A DNA stretch of 27,079 bases from Pelargonium nanum (taxonomy: Eukaryota > Streptophyta > Magnoliopsida > Geraniales > Geraniaceae). A program made the position numbers and the translations under genes. The DNA lies in contig JAYMTF010001028.1 in assembly GCA_036897485.1 (NCBI GenBank), positions 1 through 27,079 on the forward strand, read 5' to 3'. The first letter of the stretch is position 1. Every line of letters starts with the position of its first letter. This document shows, one piece after another, positions 1 to 10,199 of this stretch. A model generated the notes under the pieces. It searched no databases. It saw nothing but the letters and a program-made list of their open reading frames with translations, and had not been told where the DNA came from.

Positions 1-9
1 CAGACTTAC

Positions 10-235
10 CCAAACCCTCAGGAATGTTGCCAAGCAACGAGCCAGAATAGATTTCCCCATTGGACAGTAAGAGCTCCCCAACTCGAAATCCACCGATTTC
101 TGAAGTATGGACAGCTTCACCATTAATTGATATGGATGTGTGGTTTATTCCAGAAATTACATCAAGAGATTTTGTTCTTTCTGTCATAGAACGCGTTCCT
201 TCCGTGTTATCAACAATGGCCACAGGGCCAGACAT
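10..235 (-). CDS. PIP5K9: PIP5K9-like phosphatidylinositol 4-phosphate 5-kinase, first coding exon (partial gene)
   Basis: This is the N-terminal 75 codons plus one base of a plant type I/II PIP kinase, the enzyme that phosphorylates PI4P to PI(4,5)P2 at membranes. The start ATG is at 235-233 on the minus strand, with an in-frame TAA upstream, so it is the first start of this frame. The peptide opens MSGPVAIVDN and has TERTKSLDV near residue 18. It then enters the MORN-repeat region with FRVGELLLSNGEIYSGSLLG and NIPEGLG, which matches my memory of the PIP5K9 subgroup. The exon ends in phase 1 at position 10, followed on the minus strand by the consensus donor GTAAGT (9-4). The remaining MORN repeats and the kinase domain lie outside the window. 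The family call is strong; the exact paralogue is inferred from the N-terminus only. Confidence 0.85.
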
Positions 236-303
236 GCATAATAGCCAAAAGGTCACAGTTGCTTACTGGATTAAAATGCTCCAAACCCAAAGCTCTTGAC
301 AAA

Positions 304-1138
304 CTATACAGCAAAACAGGTTGCCATTAAGCTTCATATGAAACCAGAATGCTAACCCTGAAACTCATCCTCTTTTTAACTAAAAAAAACAAAGAACTAG
401 AATTATTATTCAAGTAGCATAAAAAAAAATCAACATCATGTGATCATAGAAACAGAGAAGCTTCCTAGTATGCTGAGGAATGCACGAAAATTAATAATAT
501 GAATAACAATTGAAACCTAGTTCTTATTTCATTCTAAATCTACCAGAAAAACAGAAAATAAAACTAAACTAAACAACTCAGACACAAACCTACAATTTTG
601 CGTATGTCCGGTAAAGACAGGTCAAAATCCGATTAAGAAAGTCAACTAAATCTCACAAACTAGCAAGTAATGATAAACTTTTCTGCACATAAACTCTCTT
701 CATAGCAACTCGAATAACAGTGACGATAACTCTCCATTTCTGTTTCAGTCCTCAAAATAATTCATCCGATTCTCCAAACATCTCCATTTCAGATCCTCCA
801 TTCCTCCAATAACAACACTAAACCAAAAACAAATCAAATTCAAACACAAAATCTCTTTCTACTACCCTCGCTAGTCTCTACTCCACTTCCTCCCTTCTGA
901 TCTCGAATCAAACAGCAAGTTCCACAAATTCAACGGTTACATAACTTCTACTCAATCTCTCCACATAAACACATCAAATCAAACACAATTTCAGTTTCAT
1001 CAAACAAATCAACTTCACAAGGCAACCTCAAAGAGCCAATTCATCATCTGAAGAGTGAAATCACTTCATTTCCAAGTTTATGCTCAAGCATTGAAGAAAA
1101 ATCCAACAAAACTACACAGAGATAGAGAGTTAAAGCAC
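304..1138 (-). other. Probable 5'-leader intron of the PIP5K9-like gene
   Basis: On the minus strand a candidate donor AG/GTGCTT lies at 1139/1138 and a candidate acceptor TTTGCTGTATAG ends at 304, giving an intron of about 835 bp in the leader. The interval is AT-rich, has no long open frame, and separates a GC-rich leader segment (about 1139-1220) from the coding exon. The junctions were chosen by eye and other acceptors are possible. Confidence 0.4.
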
Positions 1139-1220
1139 CTTCAAAGGAGAGGAAGCGATAGAGAAGACGCCGGAGCGGTGGTTCGTGGCCGTTAGGAGGC
1201 GGAGACGGCGGTGGTTAATT
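1139..1220 (-). promoter_or_regulatory. Probable non-coding leader exon of the PIP5K9-like gene
   Basis: A locally GC-rich block (CCG/CGG-rich around 1165-1215) sits in AT-rich flanks, as plant 5' untranslated exons often do. On the minus strand it is followed by a CT-rich stretch and the candidate splice donor. The right edge (transcription start) cannot be fixed from sequence; T-rich DNA begins at about 1220-1260. Confidence 0.4.
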
Positions 1221-1260
1221 TTCTCAGGCTTTTTGGCTCTTTTTGGTTCAATTCTTTTTT

Positions 1261-3122
1261 CAGTTGAGACGATTTATGGATCGCATCAAACAAACACCTA
1301 ACCAAAAGCGTTTCAAAACTTTATAGCTTAAAAGTTGAACAAAGCCAGAGAGTCAAGGCACAGCCCAAAACAAAATTGGAAAATATGCCTATTTTATTCA
1401 ATATATGTAATATTTTTAACTCGAAATATAGACTAATAAATTGGGAGGATAATCACAAATATATATATCTAAAATGTTATAGACAAAAAAATGAAACAAT
1501 AAATAGGAAAAAAAGAAGAAGAAGGCTAAATCTACTATAGTCACACGTCACGAATTAATATATATAATAATATATCAATAAGTTTGTAATGGTAAAATGT
1601 TTGTATGATTCAAATTTGATGATTTGAAATGTGAAATTATTTGCTTTCAAATAAATAAATAAAGTCAACAATATGTTTTATGTATTTTTCCTCGTATAAC
1701 ATGATGTAATTTGTTTATTAATTGACTTATAATTTAAAAATGTTGTTACATGATTGTTAAATGACATGCATTAATTATCCAAGCGAAAACACATATACAC
1801 TAACAAAAATTATAAACTAAGATATAAAAAATTATAGATATCATGAGCTCAATAAAGAAAGACATTCAAAATGTTGTTGATAGATTTCAATGTATGTACT
1901 ACGCACAAAATAATATTTTTTGTCTTAAAAAAATTGTTCTTATTTTTAATTTGATTTTTTTAAGGTAGTCATGTACTGTAGTATATATATATTTACTCTG
2001 GTATTTTTTATAAGAAATTTAAAAGATGTTAACCAATTTATTATAAGGTATTTATTGACAATTCATGCATAACTTATAAATTCTGACAGAGAACACTCAA
2101 TTTGAGATAAAAATTCAACAAAATAATAAACGAATAAATTGAACTCTTCTTAATTTATTCTTGATATCGACAATGGCAATAAATCAACACTCATTTTAAA
2201 ATCGAATCTGTAATATAATATGTATATGTAGAGGAAAAAATATGAGCCAAATCATTTTTGGCATATATATATTTATTTCCTGCATACAAATGCCGAGGGA
2301 CCATTGTAGGTCGCTTTTGGAAAAGACCTTTTTGTCCATATCGGACACAACTTGTTTTCTTTTAACTGTTGGGATTGCGGTAACTTTTAATTACCTTCCT
2401 AATTGGGATAATAAAACCTTTTTCAAACTGCTTAACGACTTGCTTTCTTTGGCAATTTAATTCTATTAAATATACTTCAAAAAAGATAGGTACAACGTCG
2501 CTTAAATTCCGGATCCGCTGTTTCTCACTTAGGATACACTCGTTTACAACCGTGTGTTTTGACCTAAAGTAATCATGGTTGACGGTGACTTTGTGTTGGG
2601 CCCACAAAATTTATAGGGTTTGATCTTTTGTGATGACGTGTGATGACGAATGAGGAGTTGTGTTGCGACCTACTACTCTAGAACCGACGTAGGTTACTAT
2701 TACCTCACAGTACGTGGACCCAAATTGATAGGTGCATGATAATTAATTAATGATGGAGCCTTATCTGCCAAGAGAAAATTTAATTCAAATGTAGTCGTTG
2801 GCAGCTATATACTATACTCTATATTTTATAGTATATAGTTTTGTGGCACCTATTTGACCTTATGCAACTTGTCATGTTAGTAAATTAATTTATAACACAT
2901 ATAAAAATAAATTTATTATGTGAGAATGGAAGCATATGTGTTGTCACTTTTTGTTTGACTAATTCGATATTATTAGTCTTGCTTTTTCGTTAGTTTTATT
3001 GTTACTATCAATTCTTCTTTTTCGATTCACTTGCAAACTACTCGTTATCATTTTTGTGTTAATGCATATGTTGGTTTGTGAGAGTGTGTTTACTACACGT
3101 ACGAATATTGAATGATTGATTT
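1261..3122. other. AT-rich intergenic spacer, no gene seen
   Basis: No open frame with protein-like composition was found on either strand; the longest are about 70-80 codons and resemble nothing known to me. It contains one perfect inverted repeat (2805-2838), listed separately. The left end presumably includes the promoter of the PIP5K9-like gene. Confidence 0.6.
2805..2838. repeat. Perfect 12-bp inverted repeat
   Basis: The arms CTATATACTATA (2805-2816) and TATAGTATATAG (2827-2838) are exactly complementary around a 10-nt AT-rich spacer. It could form a weak cruciform or hairpin. No function is assigned. Confidence 0.7.
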
Positions 3123-3355
3123 TGTTAGTATTAAAGTATATATGAAGATTTTTACTATCAGGTTGAGAGCTCTATATCTTTTTTACCCACCTATAAAGTT
3201 ATAACGAAAATGAGTTCTCTATCTATTTATTATCTGTTCACCTACAAAGTCATAACAAGTTTGCACGTGAGGGTGCGTGTTAGAATAATTTATTAAAATA
3301 TAAATCGGAACTTCAACTATCAACTTGAACTTTTAGTTGAGTTGGTCATCTAACA
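3123..3355. mobile_element. Degenerate TRIM-like miniature LTR element
   Basis: The interval 3278-3355 (78 bp) starts TGTTAGA and ends TCTAACA, the inverted ends expected of an LTR. Its body (CAACTATCAACTTGAAC, then TTGAGTTGGTCATC) resembles short LTRs of plant terminal-repeat retrotransposons in miniature. It is preceded by a purine-rich GTGAGGGTGCG, a possible polypurine tract. A weaker copy of the LTR start lies at 3123-3175 (TGTTAG, then ACTATCAGGTTGAG). The short interior includes a diverged duplication, CACCTATAAAGTTATAAC against CACCTACAAAGTCATAAC. No target-site duplication or primer-binding site survives. Confidence 0.5.
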
Positions 3356-3527
3356 TATTCTTTTCATGCTATATTGTTTTAAATCGTATTTTAATAGTTA
3401 TGTTAAATATATAATTTGCTTAATTATACTCTCATTGATGGAAGTTGTGGTAAGTATTTCATTGTTGAAGGAATTGTTTTCTTCTTCTTATTCTTATTGT
3501 AAGTTAAAAAAAAATGAGTATCAGGAA

Positions 3528-3553
3528 TCTCAGCCAATATTAATTGGCTGAGA
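3528..3553. repeat. Perfect 11-bp inverted repeat with 4-nt loop
   Basis: The arms TCTCAGCCAAT (3528-3538) and ATTGGCTGAGA (3543-3553) flank ATTA. The arm sequence TCTCAGCCAA recurs directly afterwards (from 3555) within GTCTC-AGCCAA-GAGAC, itself a short palindrome. It may be a transposon terminus or a stable hairpin; function is unknown. Confidence 0.7.
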
Positions 3554-3555
3554 GT

Positions 3556-4329
3556 CTCAGCCAAGAGACAAAGAAAACGGATCCAGGCGAGGCGCTCCGC
3601 GCCCAAAAATTCATTGAAGCGGGTATGAGTGTAAATAGTTGACGTGACATCACCTAATTGGTCATGATTTATTGACTGTTGGTCTTTTTTCTCTAAAAAA
3701 AATACATTATCATGAAATTATTGCTTGGGGCGTCAGTTGTCACGCTTAAGATGTTTTTGAAGAGATGAAGAATTTGTCTTATTGTTCTGCAGTTACAATC
3801 AAAATTTATTGGACATTTGAGATATGTGAATGTTCAACCTCTCGTTTTAGGATATTTGGTTTAGTGACAAATATATTTATTTTATTAAACAAAAATGTAG
3901 AATTAAACGTTTATTTGGGGTGATAGGAAACAAAATGAATGATTTGGACGTCTCATTCATTGGAAAACATTGTAATGGCTGCATATATATTTGTTTAGTA
4001 TATACAGACAAACAGTACCTAACTGAAGAGTCGTAGTGAGTGGGCCATCAATATATACAACAATATATACGCTACGCTCTTGTAGTTTCTTGCACAGTTG
4101 CATGCATGGGCATGGCTACCAAAGCTATTTTTGGTTTATATTGACCCAGCTTCATTTCACCGTACCGACACTGACATATGTGAACAAAGTGAAGTAGGTT
4201 CCAGAAGCTGTTTTTTTAATAATAACCATCACTGTGGATTCTTGTTTTTAGGTCACCAGTTACAGCGCATAAGACCGACATTTCTGCTAATTAATCACAG
4301 CTAAGTAATAATAAAATACATAATTTGCT
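3556..4329. other. AT-rich intergenic spacer, no gene seen
   Basis: There is no supported coding frame. A 68-codon open frame at 4098-4304 has no recognisable domain and lies in AT-rich DNA with no promoter or splice context. Confidence 0.5.
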
Positions 4330-4760
4330 ATATATATGTTTACGATAACGTGTTTGTGTTCACACGCTTTAGTCGTATTGTGTTTGTGTTGAACTTCTAA
4401 AATATGCACGCGAGATTAATTAGTCGTCTTGTCACTTATGAAACGTATTCTTAAGGTTATAATTATTAATTAATTATAAAAATATCTCAAACATGTTGGT
4501 TCGCATTGTGCTCGACATGTTGGATAGTGAATTGTGATCAAAACACACACACACAATAAATTAGTTGTGTTATAACACGCACACTAATTAATAATATAAT
4601 GTAAATTAACCATAATAACATGTTGGATATTGTCATGTTAAATGTGTTGAGTCGTGTTAATCGTGTCATGTAGCAAAACTTGTTTAGTTATAATGTTAAA
4701 CGTGTCGTCTTCGTGTTGGGTCGTGCAACATAATTTCTAAACGTGTCGTGTTCATATTGG
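4330..4760. repeat. Remnant of CGTGT/TCGTGT-rich dispersed plant repeat
   Basis: Repeated words such as CGTGTTTGTGTTCACACG, TGAGTCGTGTTAATCGTG, AAACGTGTCGTCTTCGTG and AACGTGTCGTGTTCATATTG recur across this stretch. They resemble an abundant class of degenerate repeats in plant genomes rich in CGTGTCGTGT and AACCCG words. A related stretch lies in the first expansin intron on the opposite strand. A (CA)n run sits near 4541-4554. Element ends and class cannot be set from this copy. Confidence 0.4.
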
Positions 4761-5559
4761 ATTGTGCATCACACAAACAACTTACAACATCTCTACATTA
4801 TAGAGCTAATAAAATTGGGGTTTATATCCAACTTAAAAAGACAACATGTTATGCGTTCTAAATCAAATTAATTTTGAGTTACAGAAAATTACATATTTGA
4901 TAAACATGTTCCGACACATAAATTGATTGGACATATTATATTAAACCCGGAGTTACAAAATGTAAATCGAATTTGTGATGCTATATTCAAATTCAAATTT
5001 ATCAGCTACAACATATATAGTAGATCATTAAATACTTTATTTCTTTTCTAGACGACATGGAGCATAGTGATTGACATGCATGCATTTGTTCATTTGTATG
5101 CTAACATGTGTGGACCACAATTGGTAAATAGATTGGACATCAACTTTTATTTTTAATATATAGTTGTTGCATGTTTGTGTGTTGTATTAATCATTGGGGC
5201 ATTATTGTAAAGATATGATCATCAAATTTTAGCTAATTTTGCATTGTCCCACTGCATATGTGGTGTCTTTTCTCGTACAAAATGCAATTTAATGGATTGG
5301 TTGAGCGGATCTATTGTGTTTATTTTAACTTAACTAAATCAAAGATATGTTATTGTGGAAAGAGGATTAGATCATGACTTTTTGGTACATGTACATTATT
5401 TGCTGTCAATCATTTCTTGTCTCAATAGAATAGAATTCAGATACTTATAGATGCGAAACATACTTATCGATGTATTTGAAGACGTCTACGAGAAATAACA
5501 TTTGTTTTAATTTTTTACTTTGTTCTTAAGAGTTTGTATAAAATAATACTTGTGACTTA
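4761..5559. other. AT-rich intergenic spacer, no gene seen
   Basis: I found no coding frame, RNA gene or clear repeat here. Base composition is uniformly AT-rich. Confidence 0.5.
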
Positions 5560-6010
5560 ACGACTTATAACTTTTAGAATTGAAATCGACAGTTATTGTC
5601 TCAATAAAATAAACACAAAAAACCAAGAGAGAATTTTAGAGCGAGAAATTAGCTAGTAATGACTCAAATTGTGCTCTCATCTCTCTTTAGGAGAACGATA
5701 TTTATAGTTACAAAGTAATGTTTGCCACATGCCGACATGTGATTGGTTGTTTGTTGAAGTGTTGTCTGGTTGGCCCAAACGTATGATCTATGATCCTAAC
5801 TCCTTAAATGCGCCACTTGAGGGGGCATACGAGTTTTAGGATTTTCTCATGTCTTTCAAGCATCGTGGGGGTAAGAATGAGCGTCTACCGATTCAAGTAG
5901 TGTCATATTGTCCATGATATACTCAGGATGCACAAAGATGTTTGAGTGTAAAAGGTGTTCTAGTGGGAGAGTCTTTAAAAGGCGAGAGACTCACTAGATG
6001 ACCAAGTATA
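5560..6010. repeat. Possible LTR-retrotransposon-derived segment (unresolved)
   Basis: The composition differs from the flanks. It has purine-rich AGAGAGAATTTTAGAGCGAG, pyrimidine-rich CTCTCATCTCTCTTTAGGAG and a TTGAGGGGGCATACGAG polypurine-like stretch, a texture common in decayed plant LTR elements. No TG..CA ends, direct repeats or gag-pol frames were found. A near-palindrome (CTAGTGGGAGAGTC against GAGACTCACTAG) lies at 5960-5997. The call is speculative. Confidence 0.25.
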
Positions 6011-6349
6011 TAAAAATAATTTTTTAAATCGTATTTAATATAACATATTAATCAAACCAAAAACTACTTCGATCTGAATACTTAATTAGTGGAGTTTGAA
6101 CTACTCGCTAAATAAAATCCGACATGTGAACAACTCTAGTGGTAAATCTACATGCATGAGTGAAGAAAGTGAACATCTACATCACATTATTTACAATGCC
6201 ATCCTACTTTTAAACCACTAATCCAAATTCCCAATCCAAGATATGTAAATGTTGCATCCTCATTTTTATAAGTTGAATTCATATTCTTTTGCTCTCTCTA
6301 GCATTATATGTGTGTGGTCAATATAGGCTTGCTTTGTTTGATGCTGTCC

Positions 6350-6396
6350 CTATTGAATCTTGACTAACCTATAATTTGGTAGCCAATAGCCATAAG
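6350..6396 (+). repeat. Direct repeat copy 1 (47 bp)
   Basis: This 47-bp stretch recurs in direct orientation at 6615-6661, 265 bp downstream. By eye there are five differences, all transitions, and no gaps. Confidence 0.75.
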
Positions 6397-6614
6397 CACA
6401 TGAATAAAGTATTGATTGGATTGCATCTCAACATGCCAACCCCACTCAAAATCTAACTCAACTTAAAATTGATTTCATTCAATTCGTTTAATATTTGTAT
6501 CAGAACATATTTATTCTATAAATATACTGATAAAATCAAACAAATTCACTCAAATTATCACATAGTACAATTCAAAAAACTGATCTGAAATTCAACTTGT
6601 CACTCCGAGAGTTA

Positions 6615-6661
6615 CTATTGAATTTTGACTAACTTATAATTTGGTGGTCAATAGCTATAAG
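6615..6661 (+). repeat. Direct repeat copy 2 (47 bp)
   Basis: Second copy of the 47-bp repeat at 6350-6396. The 218 bp between the copies are AT-rich and non-coding. This may be an old local duplication or the ends of a small element. Confidence 0.75.
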
Positions 6662-7039
6662 ACAATAATGTAAAATAAATAAATTATAAGACATAAAAGG
6701 TCGGTAGATATTGTGACATGACTGGTGAAATGAGGAGGAAACCACTCATATCACAGTCCATTTTGATGAATTTCAGGCTATTATTTTATATGAAAATTGT
6801 GATATTTGTGAATATGATATGAAGAGGTCGGTGAGTTACAAATTACAAAATCCATCTTAATTGTCACTTTCGAATTCTCCAATTTGAAGAGCTCAACCTC
6901 CTCTCTTGCCGGCCACCGACTAACCCATTTCTAATATGTTCTACTTTTTTGTTCATTTCTACTTCTTTTCTATTTATAGTTATCAATGAGTAGTGTACAT
7001 GTTTATGATTTTACCTACTTAGTGATGAATTTAGATACA

Positions 7040-7134
7040 GGTTCGCTCGATATCTCAATAGGATAAGTGGTTGATTTTATTTGTTCCCTCGAGGTCTCAG
7101 GTTCGACTCGAGTCTTGATGTTTGTACGCTTGCT
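7040..7134 (+). mobile_element. tRNA-derived SINE candidate
   Basis: A pol III A-box-like AGGATAAGTGG is at 7060-7070 and a near-perfect B-box GGTTCGACTCG at 7100-7110, with 40 bp between their starts. The segment is bracketed by imperfect direct repeats, GATGAATTTAGATACA (7024-7039) and GATAAATTTAGATTCA (7135-7150), which could be a target-site duplication. There is no tRNA cloverleaf, so it is not a tRNA gene. Its tail does not obviously match the SINEs near 10.1 kb and 17.9 kb. Confidence 0.45.
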
Positions 7135-7150
7135 GATAAATTTAGATTCA

Positions 7151-7739
7151 ATTTTCAACTAGTGTGTATTTTAGTATAACTGAAAGATTCTTATGATACA
7201 ACTCTTATTGAAAATAATGATTAAAATATTGTGAACGAAGAGAACTCTAAAAATAAATGAACACATGTAGTAATTAACTTGGTGTGTCGTTTTTCACCAT
7301 TATTGGGGTAAACGATAATTGATTAAGATCAAACTGTAATGTTATTCATGATGTGAAGGTGTTGTATAGTTTTTTCTTTTAATTTAAGGTGATGTATAGT
7401 TTGTTACACTACTATTTGCCTTTCACACCTTTAAGAAACCACCCAAAAAAAACTTTGAACATAATTAATTAGTGATTCAGCTAGCTACCTAATACATTTT
7501 GCACACGCAAATGATTAGTGATTTGTCTATTGTGTATAACATAATTAATTAAACTATTAATTGAAGTATATGATTACTTGTTTGTGACGTAATAATCAAT
7601 ATATGTGTGTGTTGTAACGATTGTTATTCTTTGTTCTTCACCATGCAAATGATAAATATATGTAGCTATTGTAAGTATCGACATCACTTCCAAAGTCGGG
7701 TCATGATAGGATGAGTGAGCTGAGTGATATTGGAAATAA
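7151..7739. other. AT-rich intergenic spacer, no gene seen
   Basis: No coding frame or recognisable repeat was found in this stretch. Confidence 0.5.
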
Positions 7740-7998
7740 ACTTAGCGAGTTCGAGTTGGAAAAACACATTGTCGCGACATGATATCCTGAGCGGGATGAG
7801 TGGGGTAGCTTGGGCTGAACTTAGCAAGCTCGAGGAAGAAGGACACGATGCCACAACATCGCTACCAAGGCCCGACATAACAGACTTAGCGGATTGTGCG
7901 AGCTTGGGCTGGACTTGGTGAGCTCGGATTGAAAGGATGCAATGTGATAGGTTGGGCACGCTTCAACGAGCTTGGCCTGGACTTGGCAAAATTGAGCC
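7740..7998. repeat. Decayed tandem repeat of about 70-95-bp units
   Basis: Four unit starts share the pattern ACTTRGYRAGYTCG: 7740 (ACTTAGCGAGTTCG), 7819 (ACTTAGCAAGCTCG), 7913 (ACTTGGTGAGCTCG) and 7981 (ACTTGGCAAAATTG). Three units end in AGCTTGGGCTGR or AGCTTGGCCTGG immediately before the next start. Unit lengths are 79, 94 and 68 bp. The block is clearly more GC-rich than its surroundings. Short open frames here (up to 91 codons) follow the repeat texture and are not taken as genes. It is probably a relic of transposon or satellite origin. Confidence 0.5.
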
Positions 7999-8040
7999 TC
8001 CATCTCTCCATAGTCTCCTCAGACTTTCTTTAATTTGTGG

Positions 8041-9337
8041 TCGCGAATGAACTCTTATCGGCGTGCCCCCCAAAATTTTTGTAGATGAGAGCCAAGCCCG
8101 TACGTGAAACATAATTTATAGGAGTGCGGTGCCATATATATATATATTAAATTTTTATTTGTTGAAATTTAAAATAACAATAATATGAAATATATATTTA
8201 CAACAAAAATTGTCACGTCACTTTGCAAAAAAAATTCGTATAAAATTTGGATCATTTAGCATTTGTGTAATTATACATATGAGTATTATTATAGAGATGA
8301 AAATGATGACTAGTGGTTTCTACCTTATATCTCACGTTCTTAAAATATTATTGGATGGTTTTATTAATAGATAGTCAAGTAGATTTCATTGTCATAAGCA
8401 ATAAGGTTTCATTTAATTTGTTACTATTTGATTGACCCACCTATACAATTATATTTTCCTTGGATACGTATTGTTTCTTTCTGTTGGGTCCAGCAAATAA
8501 ATAACATGTTTTTGTGTTTCCTACTAATACTTTTCTTATTGATTTTTTGAAGATGACACTTCCGGGAAAAAATGTGATTGCTTCAAGGTAGACCACACTT
8601 TCAAATCCCATATCATCTTCGTTAACTTGAGGAATTATCACAAAGAGAATAAGAAATGAAAATTGTTAAAATCTCATTGCGCAGCTCGAATTCATGGTAT
8701 TGTTAAAACCGGAACATTCATTACATATATGGATTTATAGGTGTTGATGACTTAATGATGGCAAGCTATATCGTTACGCTAATTCTTTATTTTAGACATT
8801 TCGTTACGCTAGTTTAATAAATATCAGCACATGATTTTCAATTCTTTTTGGGACAAAATCTAAGTCCAACACTCATAATGTGTAGCCGATGGTTATGTAA
8901 AAAGAAAGTTTTGCCAAAATTCATAGCATGTGCCATGTTTGTTCTTATAAGTGATCAGTGCATGAGGACGGCAAGTGCAACACAACGAATAGGGTGTGAA
9001 TGGTCACACAAGATGGTCCAAAAATAGAATTTGACATATTTATCACTTCAATTTAGGTGAACCAACAATTTGTACTCATTCTAGGAGGATCAAGTCTTCA
9101 AAATTTAGACTCATGTATATAGTCGAACAGTCTGGTTAATTAACTCACGAGTCACTTGATTCACAAAACAACATACAAAAGATAAATAGACGTCATTAAA
9201 AGTAAGACTAACGGCTAAACAATCATCCGCCAATAAACCAAGCCGACTCAAACCCGACTCACCAAGTGAGCATCTGGCTCCAAGACAACTCAGTCACATC
9301 CTTAGTCCTTGCCTCGAATCATAGCCTCTATAATCAC
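8041..9337. other. AT-rich intergenic spacer, no gene seen
   Basis: There is no supported gene. The minus-strand 66-codon frame at 8441-8641 matches nothing I recognise. The right part (about 9190-9337) is less AT-rich and adjoins the LINE relic, so it may be decayed DNA from the same element. Confidence 0.45.
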
Positions 9338-9535
9338 CTAAGCTTTAGTCTCTCTAAGATCCAAAACCCACAATTGAGCAGAGTGCTCCACTGATTCAAC
9401 CCGGACATAAAAAAAAAATGGACAATCAACCTCAACATCCACCAGGCGTCTCACTCCAAAATTCGCAAGAATAGGAAGGAAGCCTTTACAAGCTCGCCAC
9501 AACATATATTAAACTTTCGGCAGCACTTTCAAACT
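9338..9535 (-). pseudogene. LINE (non-LTR retrotransposon) zinc-binding-domain relic
   Basis: Translating the minus strand from about 9535 gives SLKVLPKV, a stop, then YMLWRACKGFLPILANFGVR, then RLVDVEVDCPF and VESVEHSAQLWVL. This order (WRACKGFLP, then CP, then ESVEH) is the plant reverse-transcriptase zinc-binding domain found near the C-terminus of LINE polyproteins. The second cysteine of the CPxC knuckle is lost in a T-rich run. One in-frame stop lies before the WRAC block and another ends the match at 9338-9343. It is a dead fragment with no intact reverse transcriptase nearby. The domain call is from memory of the family. Confidence 0.7.
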
Positions 9536-10055
9536 TCAAATATATAGTAACAAATTAACATAAAATTGTACATAAATGCATGAGTAACTATTGAAATTCA
9601 AGCATACATTGAATATAAAAATAAATTATTTACTGTAGTGTGTGTGTATAATGAACGAAGCCACTAAATAATTTTATAACAATTCTTTTTAGAGTTGAGG
9701 AATTTATAAAAGCTATGTGTGATTAAGGTTATATTATCCTCCAAAAAGAAGGCATTATTGTTAGATTTGGTTATGATTTACAGGTTCCCTGGTTACCAAT
9801 TTGCTGACACCTGAAAAGATATAAATTCCAACAATTTTGTAATGTTTTCACTTTGTTCTTCATGTGTCTTTAGTTCACTTGTATTGGTGGAGAATACTAC
9901 CTTTTTTTAGTGGAGAAGCTATCCCAACCCATCTTTTATAGCCAATTAAATAAATAGATACATTCTACCAAATATAAATAAATAAATAAATAAATAAATA
10001 GATATAACAACTTGTTGCAATAATTATAGCTTATATAATATTACTTACCAAACAC
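9536..10055. other. AT-rich spacer with a TAAA microsatellite
   Basis: No gene is visible. A tetranucleotide microsatellite (AAAT/TAAA)n occupies about 9975-10000. Confidence 0.6.
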
Positions 10056-10195
10056 ATGGGGCCAAATAGTTTAAGTGTTTTGGATTCTTTTAAGATCTTG
10101 GATTCGAACCTCCTGCTGACTGTATGAGATAAGTTATTTGGGTTAAAAGGAGAGAGCTACCCCATATTGTGTAGTTCAGCTAATAAAATAAACAT
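10056..10195 (+). mobile_element. tRNA-derived SINE, forward copy of an inverted pair
   Basis: A degenerate A-box GGGCCAAATAG (10059-10069) is followed by TTTAAG and the B-box GATTCGAACCT (10101-10111). The body GTTAAAAGGAGAGAGCTACC and the tail TTGTGTAGTTCAGCTAATAA follow. The same order of A-box, TTTAAG, B-box, GGAGAGCTAC and TTGTGTAGYTYAG occurs in the SINE at 17831-17955. The 3' end is A-rich. Edges are approximate. Confidence 0.6.
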
Positions 10196-10199
10196 TACT

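Noticed and set aside
60-299. Plus-strand 79-codon open frame over the PIP5K9-like exon
   Set aside because: It is the antisense of the MORN-containing exon; the minus-strand product is clearly recognisable and ends at a consensus splice donor.
2242-2607. Short open frames of 72-81 codons on both strands
   Set aside because: Low-complexity, AT-biased and mutually antisense; no family resemblance.
7684-8003. Three overlapping open frames of 60-91 codons on both strands
   Set aside because: They follow the decayed tandem repeat and its higher GC content; no domain, no start context, and both strands are open, which indicates composition rather than coding.
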